A stretch of 64,000 nucleotides of DNA, taken from Pagrus major (lineage: Eukaryota; Chordata; Actinopteri; Spariformes; Sparidae). The notes under the pieces were generated by a model. The model was not told the origin of the DNA and ran no database searches. It saw only the letters and a list, made by a program, of their open reading frames with translations. Positions 1 to 12,037 of the stretch are shown here, in pieces; position 1 is the first letter of the stretch; every line of letters begins with the position of its first letter. The translations under genes were made by a program, and so were the position numbers. The stretch is taken from the NCBI RefSeq assembly GCF_040436345.1, contig NC_133220.1:39532164-39596163 (forward strand), written 5' to 3'.

Positions 1-282
1 CTCTATAAGACAGTTTGTGCAAAAGGCTATGTACTTAAAAAAATATTTTTTGTAGCACTCTGTTCCATGTTGAGTATAATAAGCCATATAAATAATAAAT
101 CACCCATTCTTGAGAATTGTGACAAAACCTTATTTTGTTTTTTTTTTTATTTTTAACCTTCAATCATGCTTGGAAGATATATTTAAAAGATCAAAGTCTT
201 GGCTATTAAACCTTTTAATGGGCCAACCACCCAGTGATTTAATTTTTTCTTAAATAGCATTTTTTGCAGCTGAGGACTTGAA
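1..282. other. AT-rich non-coding flank
   Basis: No reading frame or structured repeat worth naming was found here. It is the outer flank of the transposon that begins near 283. Confidence 0.5.
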
Positions 283-599
283 CTTTGTCAACTCCGTCAG
301 GCACACAAAAAGTCATAGTATTATAATATAAAACATTAAGGAAATGTTTGATGATTTTTGTTGTATTAAATACAAGATGATTTAATTAGCTGTATAATAA
401 AAATGTTTAATATTTTCTTATTCAAGAAATAAATACCATTATAATGTTGCCAACTTACAATTTTTGTTGATAATGTCATTTGTCTTCGCGATAAACAACA
501 TATAATTTTTTAACACAAAGGACACACATTAGGTGTACCAAAGACACTTTTTATTGACATGAACTCATTTTATAAACCATTATGAACATATATTTCATG

Positions 600-675
600 A
601 ATATCACAGAAAAAGTCCGTCTGACGGAGGTGACTTCTCTATGACGGAGTTGACAGCCAACTGACGGAGTTGACG
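600..675. repeat. Left subterminal motif cluster
   Basis: Three close copies of (c)tgacggaGttgac-like sequence, one of them with ggtgac, lie within about 60 bp. Versions of the same motif occur at the other end of the element (3865-3945). Repeats placed like this are typical binding sites for a transposase; that role is inferred. Confidence 0.6.
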
Positions 676-1166
676 CATATGAAACATAATAGTATACAAA
701 CCTTAAAAACTGGAAGCACACAGAAAGCCATTCCAAACATGATTGAGAACATGATTGAGAAACTTTGTAACCAAACTGATCAACTTTCAAACTAAATAAC
801 AATAACTGTGAAAGACCTATTTTCCCCTGAATTAAACAGCCACCATTTATTACAACTAGGGATGGGACGACATATCTAAATTCAATATTGCAATACAAAA
901 ATGTAAGGACATATATAGGTCAGAAAATTGGATGGGGATAGTATCTGTGATTTTCTGCGCCAGTAACCATAAATGGGACATTTGACTATCATAATTTAAG
1001 AAGCCCTCCATGCAAATTATATGATTTATACTTTGTAATGACATTTTGAAATTGTGTACATTGTAGCAAGACAATGCCATTGCTTGAAAGATTTGTGGCT
1101 CAGAAATAAAGAAACATATCTGACATTGACATTGGACATTGGCCTGTGTAACAAAACTGTTGCTGT

Positions 1167-3842
1167 TTAGTCACCAGGAAGCAGATGGCTAATGTGTTCA
1201 CATTCTATGAAGTCCATTACATCTGGAGAAATGCTATACATTTCCCTTGTTCGACTGAGACGCATAGGAGCTGCATTTCCCACCAGGTTAACAAGAACAT
1301 CTTTAACTGGGCAAAGGCATTCATCTCCCCTGCCATGTTGAGGTGTGAATTTCTCATTGGGGCCATGGGGATGCAGGAATTCCACTCTCACATCCTGGTT
1401 TTCACCATCCACAGAAACAGCTCTGGCCAACCACCAGTGCTCTTCATAAACTACTGCCATCCAGTCCCCAGGTTTAATACTCTCAGCAGTTATTCCTGTG
1501 GATGTGCCCTCAGGGCCTGATGGTGGCTCTTCTTCCTCCAGAAAAACATGATTATGCGATTGCATAATTCAACGCATAATCAGCCAAAGTCCGCACATTT
1601 ATGCAGGGGCCGCATTTTTTTCAAAGACGCCACACTTTGGCCGCATAAATCTCCGATTTCCGCGCAAAATGCGCAAAATATGCAGGGCTTGCATGATTTC
1701 ATAATCCCCGCATTTTCGTTGCAAAAAAGTCACATATATCTTCGCAGAAAGTTGAAAAATGTTGCGTTTACTTCACACAAGAGCAGCCATTTTCCTCCTG
1801 TTGCCTTGGGAACGTTATGAAGTGAAGTCATCAGAAAGCTGAGAACTTAATTACTCCCAGCACTTTCTGTGATGTAGTATGCTTGCTTATCATAGGAAGT
1901 CATTAGAAATGACTCTTTACATTAAGGTAGTAGCCTAGTGAGCCTAGTAACAGAGTGTTGGGGGAATCACTTTTTTTCTTCTTATTCATCAAACCGCAGT
2001 TTTTGCAAATTCCCGCAATTTCATCGCATAAAATTGCATAAATATCCTGCATATTCCATTGCAAACATGCCGCATAATCAAAGATTTTTGCCCGCAACAA
2101 TCACAAAAAAACTCCGCATTTTTCTGGAAGGACTGACATTTTCTTTGGGGGCTGCAGAATATCTCTGGTTATTCATGCTGCCTCTCTCAGTGCCTAAAGC
2201 AAAACAAACTGGACTGAAACAGTGACACATTCTTGGTTTACTGCAGAAACATGTCAATTCTCTGTACCAGAGACTCTTTTGATTTGGGATGACCTGGTGA
2301 ATCTTTCTTGTTGCAGGCAAAGGTTTCAGGTTAGGAGGAAGGACTTTGTCGAACCTCTCCATTTCTTGTCCATCAGTGAGGTAGAGTAGTACATTGTTAA
2401 GGCTGTTGGAAAACTTGTCATGGAACTGCTTGGCATTGACAATGTCATGTCCTCTTAAAACCAGACTGTCAGCTGCCCTCTTCACTGCCCCTCTAATTCC
2501 ATCTGGAGCGCCCTTTCCGTGTGAAGTTGGAAAAAAGTTCCACGTTGCCCTTTTAAACCTCAATTTCAGAGGAATGTCACTGAGGAGGATGAAATTTTTC
2601 TTATTCTTGTATTGCTTGCTTGGACCATCTGACCAGAAATGTACTGTATCAACTGATGGATGTGCCCTCTGTATCTCTCTCAGTACAGGATCCATGTAGG
2701 CCCAAATGGATGCAGCATCTTGGCGTTTAGAGTCAGAGATTGTGCTGAATCCTGACTTTGCTTCCTTTGTGTAATACATACCAGTATGTAAATTTAACAG
2801 AGGTAAGTTCTGTCCGAAATGGCATGCCTGGACTTCAGCATGGTACTCGCATTTCCATGCCTCTGAAAAATCAGTGTGTACGATGACTTCGTTCTCTTTG
2901 CACATTTGAATCAGGTTGCGGTATTCTTGTGACTGGTTCCGGACAAGACACACGTGTTGTGGTTTTACTTTTGAGTTTTTCCTCATATAATTGTATGAGC
3001 TCTGAGAGCTTGCCTTCATGAGTTATCATTATTGTTGAGGTGTATGTTTCATCTGCTGTTGACTGTCGCACTCTTTCCCATTGTCTCCAGTGAACATTAG
3101 TTGCTTCATGTTCTGGGAGCAGCAATGTCTGCTTGTTTACACAGCGTGTACATTTTCAAAGGAGGCAGGACTCAGTCGCTGGTGTGCAACACACCAATTT
3201 AAAACTATCCTCCAGTTTTGCTGAATCCACAACCCCCGACTATTTCAGCACCTCCAACATTAAAGCTGCATTCTCATGAAGTTTACATAGGCATGTATGA
3301 AAGGGCCTTAAGGCACAAAAGGATGAGCAGCTGAGTTTTACTGTAGGGTTGCTTGTGGTGAATTCCTTGTGTAGGTTTATCATGCTGTCCATCAAGATCA
3401 TCCTCTGATGCTTTACTTTGTTCCTTGTTATGGTGTCTTGTTCGTCTGTTGTAATCCGGGCAGAGTTGTGGAAGAAGTCTTGAACGTCTTTGGTGATGAC
3501 CTGGAGGTATCTTGCTTGTTTTGCCTTGGTTTGTTTTTTGTTCAGAGATTTACAAGATATTCCAAACTGTTGGATCTTGTGGAAAATGCGATATTTTGTC
3601 AGAATTTTTCCTGATAAGGTTAATGCTTGTTTCCTGGGTGGAGTTTTGTGTTTGCTTGCGGAGAACTCATTTACCAAAGCATGGTGGAAAAAAAGGGTAC
3701 TCTTAATTGAGGGATTTCTCAAGTCACTTCCGCTAATCATCTTCTCAGTCATGGTTTGTGGAGAGTTTATGACACATTCGGATGCATGCTTCGCTCGTAA
3801 TTTAATTGAAAATAAAGTACTGATTTCAAACACATTATTCAA
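1167..3842 (-). pseudogene. Transposase-like gene, frameshifted and MITE-interrupted
   Basis: Three coding blocks on the minus strand add up to one protein. The N-terminal part (3842 to 3240) has a TRNKVKHQR...LHKEF block and cysteine-rich TCLCKLHEN-like text. The central part (3125 to about 2134) has HTDFSEAW, FWSDGPSKQYKN and SHGKGAPDG, the conserved acidic motifs of a widespread transposase-like family of fish and invertebrates. The C-terminal part (about 1535 to 1167) has GDWMAVVYEEHWWLA, a small tail domain of the same family. Breaks: a stop between 3240 and 3125, a one-base frameshift near 2950-3000 (both frames read related sequence across it), and a MITE between the centre and tail. 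I recognise the family by motif but cannot name its superfamily. It should be inactive. Confidence 0.75.
1536..2133. mobile_element. MITE nested in transposase gene
   Basis: A roughly 600-bp block rich in gcataa and ccgca words separates the coding blocks KENVSPS and EEEEPPSGPEG, which otherwise read continuously. The ends are inverted copies: tccagaaaaacatg at about 1538 and gcatttttctgga near 2120-2133. No open frame of its own. Target duplication not resolved. Confidence 0.6.
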
Positions 3843-3864
3843 TTATTAAAGAGAACTGAGAGTT

Positions 3865-3945
3865 ATGTCACCTCCGTCAGCACAGATGTCAACTCCATAA
3901 GATGCAATATCTGACGGAGTTGACGTCTTACGGTGTTGACGAAAT
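3865..3945. repeat. Right subterminal motif cluster
   Basis: Contains gtcacctccgtcag and gtcaactcc (inverse orientation), then tctgacggagttgac and acggtgttgac (direct orientation). It mirrors the cluster at 600-675 on the other side of the transposase gene. Confidence 0.6.
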
Positions 3946-4623
3946 GTCACTTTTTTTCACTTCACAGCATAGTTGTAGTGAGTAGCCATTTTATTTTTGA
4001 AAGATGCTAAGAGTTCTCTTAATGCTAATCAAAATACACCTTTTTAAACCACAATTCATATTCTGTTTTGATTTAGAAGGGCAACTGAGTTGACCTGTTA
4101 TGGTTGAGACACACCTGATAGCAATATTATTTCATGAATTTATCAGAAAATAGTGCCTAAACAGCATTCCCGCCTTTTTTTGAAACCAGGAAGTGAAACA
4201 GGGGTCCTTAGGATATAGCTGACCGTTTTTATGCCTGATTAAATTATGCTTTTGTAGAAATCTGGAGTTGACAAAGATCTGAGACACAACTTTAAAGGGC
4301 CAACATTTTTTAACAAAAAGTATATTTTTAAACAAAGATGATTATAATAGTACATTTGACATCTATGTTATCAGTAGGTGCTGTTATTTTTAGATTTTGA
4401 AGACTTTTATGATTAATATTTTATTGGGATTTTTGAATATCACACATTACAAGTACACATGTGGAAAATGTTGGTTACGAAACAATGTTGAGACTTGTAT
4501 ACAGCAAGTAAACAAATAACTATGTTATACAATGCTTGCACTCCAGGAAAAGGAGAAAAACAACCAAAAAAAGCGAGACGAGCAATCTAACAAAGGATAA
4601 AACAGGACAGCACAACAGCAATA

Positions 4624-4677
4624 CAATAAAATTAATTAATTAATTAATTTTTTTTTAAAAAGGGGGGGGGGGGGGGA
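4624..4677. repeat. ATTA microsatellite with poly-T and poly-G tract
   Basis: Short attaatta repeats run into a T tract and then a run of about 16 G. It lies at the 3' side of the minus-strand LINE and may be its tail or a slippage-prone insertion. Poly-G runs are also a common assembly weak point. Confidence 0.8.
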
Positions 4678-4922
4678 CTAAGAATAATAACAGATCATAA
4701 CGTGTAACATGCTCAGCGATGCTAGGTGTCATGTTCAGATTGGCTACCATATCTCCTACACAGGTTCTTTCATATTGGACAAGTATCATTCCCATTTCAA
4801 ATTGAAGCCTTCCACTCTGTTTATTAGCCTGTATGATAGGCCCTCCAGTGCAGCCAGTCTGGCTAAGTGCAGCATTTCAGCATTTCAAAACCATTAAGTA
4901 ATACACTGAAGCTTCATGACCT

Positions 4923-7900
4923 CTACCAAAAATTTTCATTATTTGTGTGAGGAAGCTTACAGTGGGGGGAGGTGTTGAAAGAGACCCGAATGTGTGCAAC
5001 AGCAGGTGTCTGAGTTGTAAGTACTCGAAAACTGATTCTGGGGTAGGTGGAGTTGTGTCTTGATATCAGAATAGGACTTGAGTTGACCCCAGTATATAGG
5101 TCTCCAAGGGCCAGGATTCCCCTGTCGACCCATGACTTCCAGAGAAAAGGTGATTTCCCTATGCAGAGTTTAGGGTTGGTCCACATGGAGGCTGCAGTGT
5201 GGAGGTTTGCATCAAAATCGAATATGAACGCCATTCTTTTCCATACCCACTGTAAGTGTGAAATAATAGGATGACTCTGTGCCTCTAATGAAAGCTTAGT
5301 GGTGATATAATGCATAGGAGGGAGTGGATTACACAAAGGGCTTTCTAGACCAAACCACGGGGGTGCTCTCTCAGGAGGTAGCGCCAAGTGCGCCAAGTGT
5401 CTCAGGCTGAATGCATAATGATAGAAAAGCAAATTCGGGACCCCCAGTCCACCTTGATCCACTGGCCTCGGTAATTTTTTCAAGCTTAATCTGGGTCGCT
5501 TATTGTTCCATAGGAATGTGTTGCACAGCCTATTAAACTACTTAAAATATTTTGGGGGATCTTCATTGGTAGTGCCTGTAATAGGTAATTAAATTTGTAG
5601 GTGCAGTTCATTTTTATCACATTGACCTTGCCCCAGAGGTAAAAGTAATAGTCGAGACCACTGTTCTATATCAATCTTAAATTTGTTCAGAAGGGGCTCA
5701 AAATTAACCTGGACCAAATCATTCAACGACGGGGGGAAAAGGATGCCTAAATATTCAATACCTGATTGGGGCTAAGTGAAATCACCAGGTTGGAATAAGG
5801 TCTTGGGGCAGTAGGGAGTCAGAGGAAGAGCCTCTGATTTGGCCCAGTTCACTTTATATCCAGATAATTTAGAAAACAATTTAATGGTTTTGAACAGAGC
5901 AGGGAGAGAGCGTTCTGGCTCTGTTATCAGGACCAAGGCATCATCCGCGTAAAGCATCAGTTTATGACTACTACTGCCTACTTGGATACCTGGAAAGTCA
6001 GGGTCTTTACGAATAGCCGCTGCTAGAGGCTCCAACGCCAGTGCAAAAAGTAAAGTGCTCAAAGGGCAGCCCTGCCTAGGGCCTCTATGGAGCTCAAAGG
6101 ACTGTGAGATTATGCTATTCGTTGTCACTGAGGCCTTAGGCTTGGTGTATAGAAGATTTGACCCAGCTAATAAATATCCTGCCAAAACCAAAAGCTTCCA
6201 GGGTGGAGAACAAATATTGCCACTCCACCCTGTCAAATGCCTTTTCAGCATCCAAAGAGAGGGCAGCAGCAGGGGAGGCGCATTTTGAGAGGTCCACATG
6301 ATGTCAATCAAACGTCTAATATTATCAGCTGAGCTCCGAGTGCGAAAAAAGCCTGGTCGGGGTGAATCAGGTTGGTTATCACCTTATCTAACCTTACAGC
6401 TAGAATCTTAGCAAGAATTTTACTGTCACAGCCAATCAAACTGATTGGTCTATAGCTTCTACAGTCTAGCGGATCCTTATCCTTCTTTAAAATGAGAGAA
6501 ATTAGTGCCCTTATCCAGTGCCTCACTATACATTTGCAGAAGTAGAGGGGAGAGTTCCTCAGCATACACCTTAAAAAATTCTGCTGTGAAGCCATCCGGG
6601 TCTGGCGCCTTGCTAGATGGAAGGCCTCTAATAACATCCACAATCTCCTCCCTAGTGATTGGCGCGTCAAGCAAATCTACCTGGTCCACTGATAAGGTGG
6701 GGAGAGTGAGGGAGGTCAGAAATGCATGCATCTCTTGCTGGTCAACTTGCGTTTCTGACGAGTAAAGCGTTGCATAAAACTCTCTGAATATCTTATTTAT
6801 CTCTTTGGGATCCCGCGTAACAGCACCACCTTCTGTCCTAATTGCTGCTATTGTGCTCTGAGCCTCTCTCTGTTTAATGTATCTAGCCAGCAATCTTCCT
6901 GCTTTGTCGCCCTCTTCTAAGTATTCTTGCCTAGCTCTGAAAAGAGAGAACTCTGCCTTCTGAGTCAGAATGGAGTTAAGTTCATATTTTAGTCTGGTCA
7001 GATTAGTGAGATTTGAGGGGGTCATATTTTGCTTAAATACAGCTTCAGCGGCATAAAACTTCCTCTCCAAATTGTTTTATTATGTTAGATTTCTTTTTGA
7101 AAGAAGCATGTTGTGTTATATGACCTCTAATAAAGGCCTTGAACGCTTCCCATTCCACACCAGCAGATGGTGCTGACGCCAAATTAGTTTCTATAAAAAG
7201 ATTAATTTGAGTCCTTAAAGATTCTTTGAAACTTAGGTCAAGCAAAAGGCTGGAATTGAGCCTCCACCTGGGGGATTTAGGGGTATTGCAAAAAGGGGTT
7301 ACACAAAGAAACACAGGAGCATGATCTGGGAGAAGAATGCTACCGATAGAGCTAGATACTATGGAGGAGATACCAAATCCAGAAACAAAAAAATAATCGG
7401 TCCTAGAAAATGTATTGTGACGCGGGGAATAGAAAGTATAATCTCTTGTGGTTAATAACCGCCAGACATCAACTAGACCAGAAGCTTTGTCCATTTTGTG
7501 CATAATGGAGGCTGATTTGCATTGACGCTGTGATGGGGTGCTACGATCCAATATGTTATCCATAACCTGATTAAAGTCACCCCCCATCAAAATCGGGTAT
7601 CGTTGAGTTTACACTTTAGTTGCCCAAAGAATGTGAGATCATCAATATTAGGGGCGTAAACATTAGCTAATATTACTTTATGGCCCTGAATCTCAGCGAG
7701 AAGTAACAAAACCCGTCCAGCATCATCAATACTTTCCCTAATACATTTGAATTGCATTTGTTTGTGGACTAGAATTGCTACCCCCCTGCTATGACCATTC
7801 CAGCATGAGGCGGAGACATGACCAACCCAATCTCTGCAAAGCTTTCTAGATTCCTGAGTTAATAAGTGAGTCTCCTGCAGAAATGCTATATCACATCTTT

Positions 7901-8006
7901 TCGACTTAATAAATGTTATGACTTTTTTCCTTTTGATAGGGTGGTTAAGACCTTGCACGTTCCATGTCATTAGTTTCAAGGTCCTTCCTTTATCAGCCAG
8001 CATCAT
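4923..8006 (-). pseudogene. L1 ORF2: endonuclease and reverse transcriptase
   Basis: The coding order on the minus strand is: APE-type endonuclease start (about 8006-7587) with MTWNVQGLNHP and FLQETHL; second endonuclease half (7590-7045) with GGDFNQV, DYFFVS and a PDHAPV box, where SDH is usual and serine is replaced; linker (7070-6477) ending in the SSKAPDPDGFTAEFFK block; reverse transcriptase fingers and palm (6670-5772) with RPISLIG, RQGCPLS and catalytic YADD; and a C-terminal tail (5483-4923) with degenerate L1-like text. At least four frame changes break it. The protein would nick target DNA and copy LINE RNA; this copy cannot. Confidence 0.92.
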
Positions 8007-8865
8007 TATATTGGAGTAGGTCTAGTAACCGATGCATGTAGGGGATGTAACCTATCATTAGGAACCACCTTCGCTGAGCAACAAGCATCATGTACATGGG
8101 CAGGAAAAGAATTGGGGAAAAAGAAAAAAGAAAACAATATGACAGGAAAAAAAGATGTGTATACATATTGATACATGGTGCCCGTGAACTGCCGTCACCT
8201 GCAGGTGCTCAAAAAGCACCAAACCGAACACACAAAAAACTTGGTCCGTGACTTTGAACAGTCTAACAGCTCGCGAAGAGGGCAGTCATGCAGCTATAAT
8301 TATGTAGCTAAAAATTAGTAAGGGCTACATCAGTACAAGAGCTGTGTAAGGGTCATAAGCAATAAACAGTCAAATATAACCAAAATACTTGAACAAGTTA
8401 GTTTTAAGTATCTCTCCACTCATCTAGTAATGTCTATCTGAGGCATATGTCTCCCCATTAAGCCCTTATCAGCTCTGGGTTGGTCTATAGTGCTAATGGA
8501 AATGGTGGGAAGGAACGGAAGAAGACAAAACAAAACAAATGTATTTCTCCACCCCAAAAACAGGTGAAATAATAAGTGGGTGAGTAATAAAATAAAGGTA
8601 CACCAGTAAGTTCAGGGAGTGACATACATTACAGATATGCTCCCCCTACTATAGCAACTCTAATGCCAACAGTATAGACAAATAACAATCTGAATCAGAG
8701 CACAACCAAAAATGATAGGTATAATAAAAGCCATAATGCCTCCATCCAAAATAGTAAATGAAATATCTCTTTCATATTCAGATGTGTTTAACAGTGTAAA
8801 TGAGAGACGTGTACAGTTCAACTGGATGGTTCTAGGTAACTTAAGGGCAGAATATGAATATGCTT

Positions 8866-9215
8866 TCACGGGAGCAGAGAGCGAATGAATTCCAGTGCTT
8901 TTTTGGGGTCTGTGAACTCACGTCTACCGTCCACCGTCCACCGTCCTCGGGGAGAGCACAGCTGGATACATCACGGAGAACTTGATCCGACGCTCGTGAA
9001 GCAGGCATTTGCATTGATTAAAAGCAGCCTGTTTCTCGGTGACAAGTTTGGAGTAGTCAGGAAAGACCATGATGTGATGCTTGTCCCAGTGCACCTTTCC
9101 CATCTTCCACGCAGCTTCAGCGATCCGTTCCCTGTCCTGGAATCTCAGGAAACGAGCAAGGATCGGTCTAGGGGGCTGGCCGTCAGGTCTGCATCTGGCA
9201 AGGGCGACGTTTCAA
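8866..9215 (-). pseudogene. L1 ORF1 C-terminal fragment
   Basis: The minus strand reads ARCRPDGQPPRPI, LARFLRFQDRERI, then a W-K-GK-HWDKHHIMVFPDYS stretch and KFSVMYPAVL, the RNA-binding and C-terminal core of L1 ORF1 proteins. It ends with ALEFIRSLLP and a stop at 8866. A frame change sits at a gtccacc triplication near 8925-8945, which may itself be the slippage that caused it. The N-terminal coiled-coil part is missing, so the element is truncated here. ORF1 proteins coat LINE RNA. Confidence 0.8.
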
Positions 9216-9225
9216 TCACATTTAC

Positions 9226-10319
9226 GTGTCAGGATCTGGTTATTATAGACAAAGATTCAATATTTAACCGTCATGTATCATCACAGTAGCAGCGTTACAT
9301 ACGTTGGCAGCTGTAAACACTAATAAAAACATTATAAAAGTACATCCGGTGGTTTGGTGCCTACCTGTATACTGAACATGTAAGGAGTAGTTAACGTTTA
9401 TAATCATCAGAGAACGTTACAGATGTTGTTTTTGGTTCCTATCTGTTTCCTGAATATATTCGTACGTGTGTGAATGTGTAAATGAGAGACATTAACTTAT
9501 AGCACATTGTGGAAGGAGCTTTCTAAAGTTCACTCCATTCACTTGTATTAGTTCACGGGGCAGATCTGCCTCCTCCAATATGGCGGCGACGTCGACGTAC
9601 GGTCCAGCGCTCAATGAGGCGTCTATGTATATATGTCTATGGCTCTGCTGCTCAGCTCTGCCAGGAGCATGCGTAAACACAGGGCAACAAGTGCCTTAAA
9701 GGGGAAGCATCATCACATTTCTTAAAGGCATTTTTTAAATCATTTCCATTAAATTATTGCCAAATCTGTGTTAAGTGGCTCTTAATGAAATGTATGCATT
9801 TTAATCCAAAAACACATTTATGCTTCTTAACAAAATAACCATATTTATGCTCTTAAAATAAATATTTATGTTGTATCTATTTTCCTTCTCTGGGCTGTGG
9901 ACCATCTTGGATTACACTACTGTGGCGGTAAGTGAAGACCAGTTGTGTTCTACAAAGTGTTTTACCAAAAGAGTGTGTGCGTTTTTCTTTTTAGAAATAT
10001 TATATCTGTGTTGGATGAACCTGGTAAGCATTGTATTACCTGTTTCACCAACATATTGCATTCCGCACTGTTTATGTAACCAATAAGTGGATTTACCAGG
10101 GTTATGGTAGCAGTATACTACCTATCCAGTTTATTCACAACTATTAATTTCTGGACTGAAATGCATCAACTTCATCTTCACAACACTTCATCAACACACA
10201 ACCACAACTGCATGACCTTAACTCTTTATCACTAGATTGAAATAAAAATAAAAACACAAAATATAGTTCCCTCTTTCTTTCTTTGTGGAAACAAATGATT
10301 GTTTACATTTCTGAACAAT
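9226..10319. other. Intergenic stretch without recognised gene
   Basis: Nothing coding is supported. A CpG-bearing block at 9560-9680 contains ccaatatggcggcg, an initiator-like motif seen near several putative first exons in this window. A purine tract (aaagaaagaaagaggg on the minus strand, about 10265-10285) lies just downstream of the Gypsy integrase and could be its polypurine tract. Confidence 0.4.
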
Positions 10320-11651
10320 TCAACACCGGACGGTCTTCAACTCAAAATGAAAGGAATCATCAGTATTTTCACGATCCGCTTCCAAGATTGTAGGTAAGAA
10401 CCCACAGGGAAGGAGCATGTCACGATGCAGGACCCGTTCTCTGCCCTCTCCATCCTCAGGCTTGACCACATAGACAGGGATACTCTCATCTGGCTGTTTG
10501 ACAACAACATGAACAGTGGACTCCCACTTGTCTGAGATTTTGTGCTTCTTTCTGAGACTCAGGGTCCTTACAAGGACCCTGTCCCCCACTTCCAAAGGCA
10601 GAGCGGTCACTTTAGCATCCCAGTGCCATTTGTTCAACAGCTGCCTTTTCTCAGCATTTCTTGAAGCTAGCTCATATGCATGTCTCAGTCTTTTCTTCAG
10701 GTCACGCACATATTGTGAGTGCGTTTTGGGGTTGTGGCCTTGAGGGCTGATGCCCAAACATAGGTCAATGGGAAGACGCGGCTCTCTGCCGAACATGAGA
10801 AGAAAAGGAGCTTCCCCAGTCACATCATTTCTTGTACAATTATACGCGTGTACTAGGGGCCTAACATATTTCCTCCATTCCCCCTTCTTTTTCCCATCCA
10901 GAGTTCCAAAGAGATCAATCGTTCTGTTGAATCGTTCTACCGGATTCCCTCTTGGGTGGTAGGGTGTTGTGCGAGACTTGGAGATTCCAGCATGCCTACA
11001 AAGTTTTGCTACAACTTCTGACTCAAAACAGGCTCCTTGATCACTATGTAGTCTGCAGGGAAAACCATAGTGACTGATGAAGTTCTCCCATAACACTGTG
11101 GCAACAGTTTTGGATGTCTGGTCTCTTGTTGGATATGCCTGTGCATATTTTGTATAGTGATCAGTTATGACCAGTACATTTCTAGTGTCTCTTGAGTCAG
11201 GTTCTATTGACAGAAAATCTATACAAATCAACTCGAGGGGACCACTGACTTTGATGTTAACCAGTTTTGATGCCTTTTGCACTAGCTTTCCGTCTAACAC
11301 ATCTTTCACAGCTTTTACATTTTGTCTCAATGTACCTAGCCATTATCGGCCAATAGAATCTAGCTCTGGCTAGTTCCAAAGTTCTTTCAATGCCCATATG
11401 CCCCACTTCATCATGAACACCTTGTGACTGCTAGGTATGACAAGTTGATGAAAAGCTTCACCTCTTTGGTTGAGAACCCTGCGGCACAACACGCCATCCA
11501 TCAAGGGTAGTTTTGATCGCTCTCGTAAGAGTAGGGCTACCTCCGGCCTCTCAGTTCTCATATCCATTGTCTCAGTGTCGATCCCACTTTCAAACATGTG
11601 AATAATTTGTGCTAAGGCAGCATCCTCTCTGCAAACAATGAGTGAGTGCAA
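10320..11651 (-). pseudogene. Ty3/Gypsy integrase remnant
   Basis: The main block (11330-10320) is an integrase: CIDFLSIEPD, DHYTKYAQAYPT, HSDQGACFESE and HPRGNPVERFNRT supply the three catalytic D, D, E positions, all present. A LPLEVGDRVLVR tail follows. Upstream (11651-11370) is the region before the zinc-binding domain. A one-base loss near 11380-11400 shifts the frame inside the HHCC finger, whose histidines and cysteines can still be read in the other frame. Reverse transcriptase, protease and gag were not found upstream, so the element is 5' truncated. No LTR was confirmed. Integrases join element DNA to the chromosome; this copy is dead. Confidence 0.9.
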
Positions 11652-12037
11652 TCAAAGTAAGACACTAAGCATTTTTTACAGACAGCATACAGTACCTATA
11701 CCAAAGACAATGCCGGTGCCTACCTGAGACATGTAGCACACGCTGTTCAAGTTGCATACACCTCCACTTGAAATAAAATGGGGAGGGCTCCGGTTGTTAA
11801 GGGGAAGTATTTGATGAAAGCTTCCCATTGGTCCTTAGGTGGGACTTTCACAGATGGAGAACTGCAAGAAAAGAAAAGCACGTGTCGCCATCAGGTAGTT
11901 GTGATGTCGGACTGGCACCAATGAATGTCTTTAATATGGAACCATCCAAAGGATATGTGTCGAATCACAAACATGGCATTTTGGCTGAAGAGCTGCCTGA
12001 TGTTGCATGCAAGGCCACTATTACTATTCCAGCTGAT
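11652..12037. other. Stretch without recognised gene
   Basis: Flanks the truncated upstream edge of the Gypsy remnant. No repeat structure or coding exon could be supported. Confidence 0.4.

Larger units (their letters stand above)
283..4275 (-). mobile_element. Decayed DNA transposon with broken transposase
   Basis: The left edge holds ctttgtcaactcc at about 284-296 and the right edge holds its inverse near 4263-4275, a plausible short terminal inverted repeat. Inside each end lie clusters of a ctgacggagttgac-type motif. Between them is one minus-strand transposase-like coding region. Boundaries are inferred from these motifs; no target duplication was identified. The superfamily is not assigned. 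Confidence 0.5.
4415..9225 (-). mobile_element. L1-type LINE, 5' truncated and decayed
   Basis: Reading on the minus strand, an ORF1 C-terminal piece (9215-8866) is followed by a spacer of about 860 bp with no gene, then ORF2 with endonuclease and reverse transcriptase (8006-4923), and a 3' region ending in AT-rich and homopolymer sequence. This order and the protein motifs identify an L1-clade element. Both ORFs carry frameshifts, so it is a dead copy. The exact 3' end (4415 to 4640) is uncertain, and no flanking duplication was confirmed. Confidence 0.85.

Noticed and set aside
4661..4677. G-quadruplex regulatory element
   Set aside because: A plain G run at a LINE tail; homopolymer slippage or an assembly error is simpler.
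8885..9289. Plus-strand ORF of 134 codons
   Set aside because: It is the reverse strand of the L1 ORF1 piece, whose motifs are clear on the minus strand.
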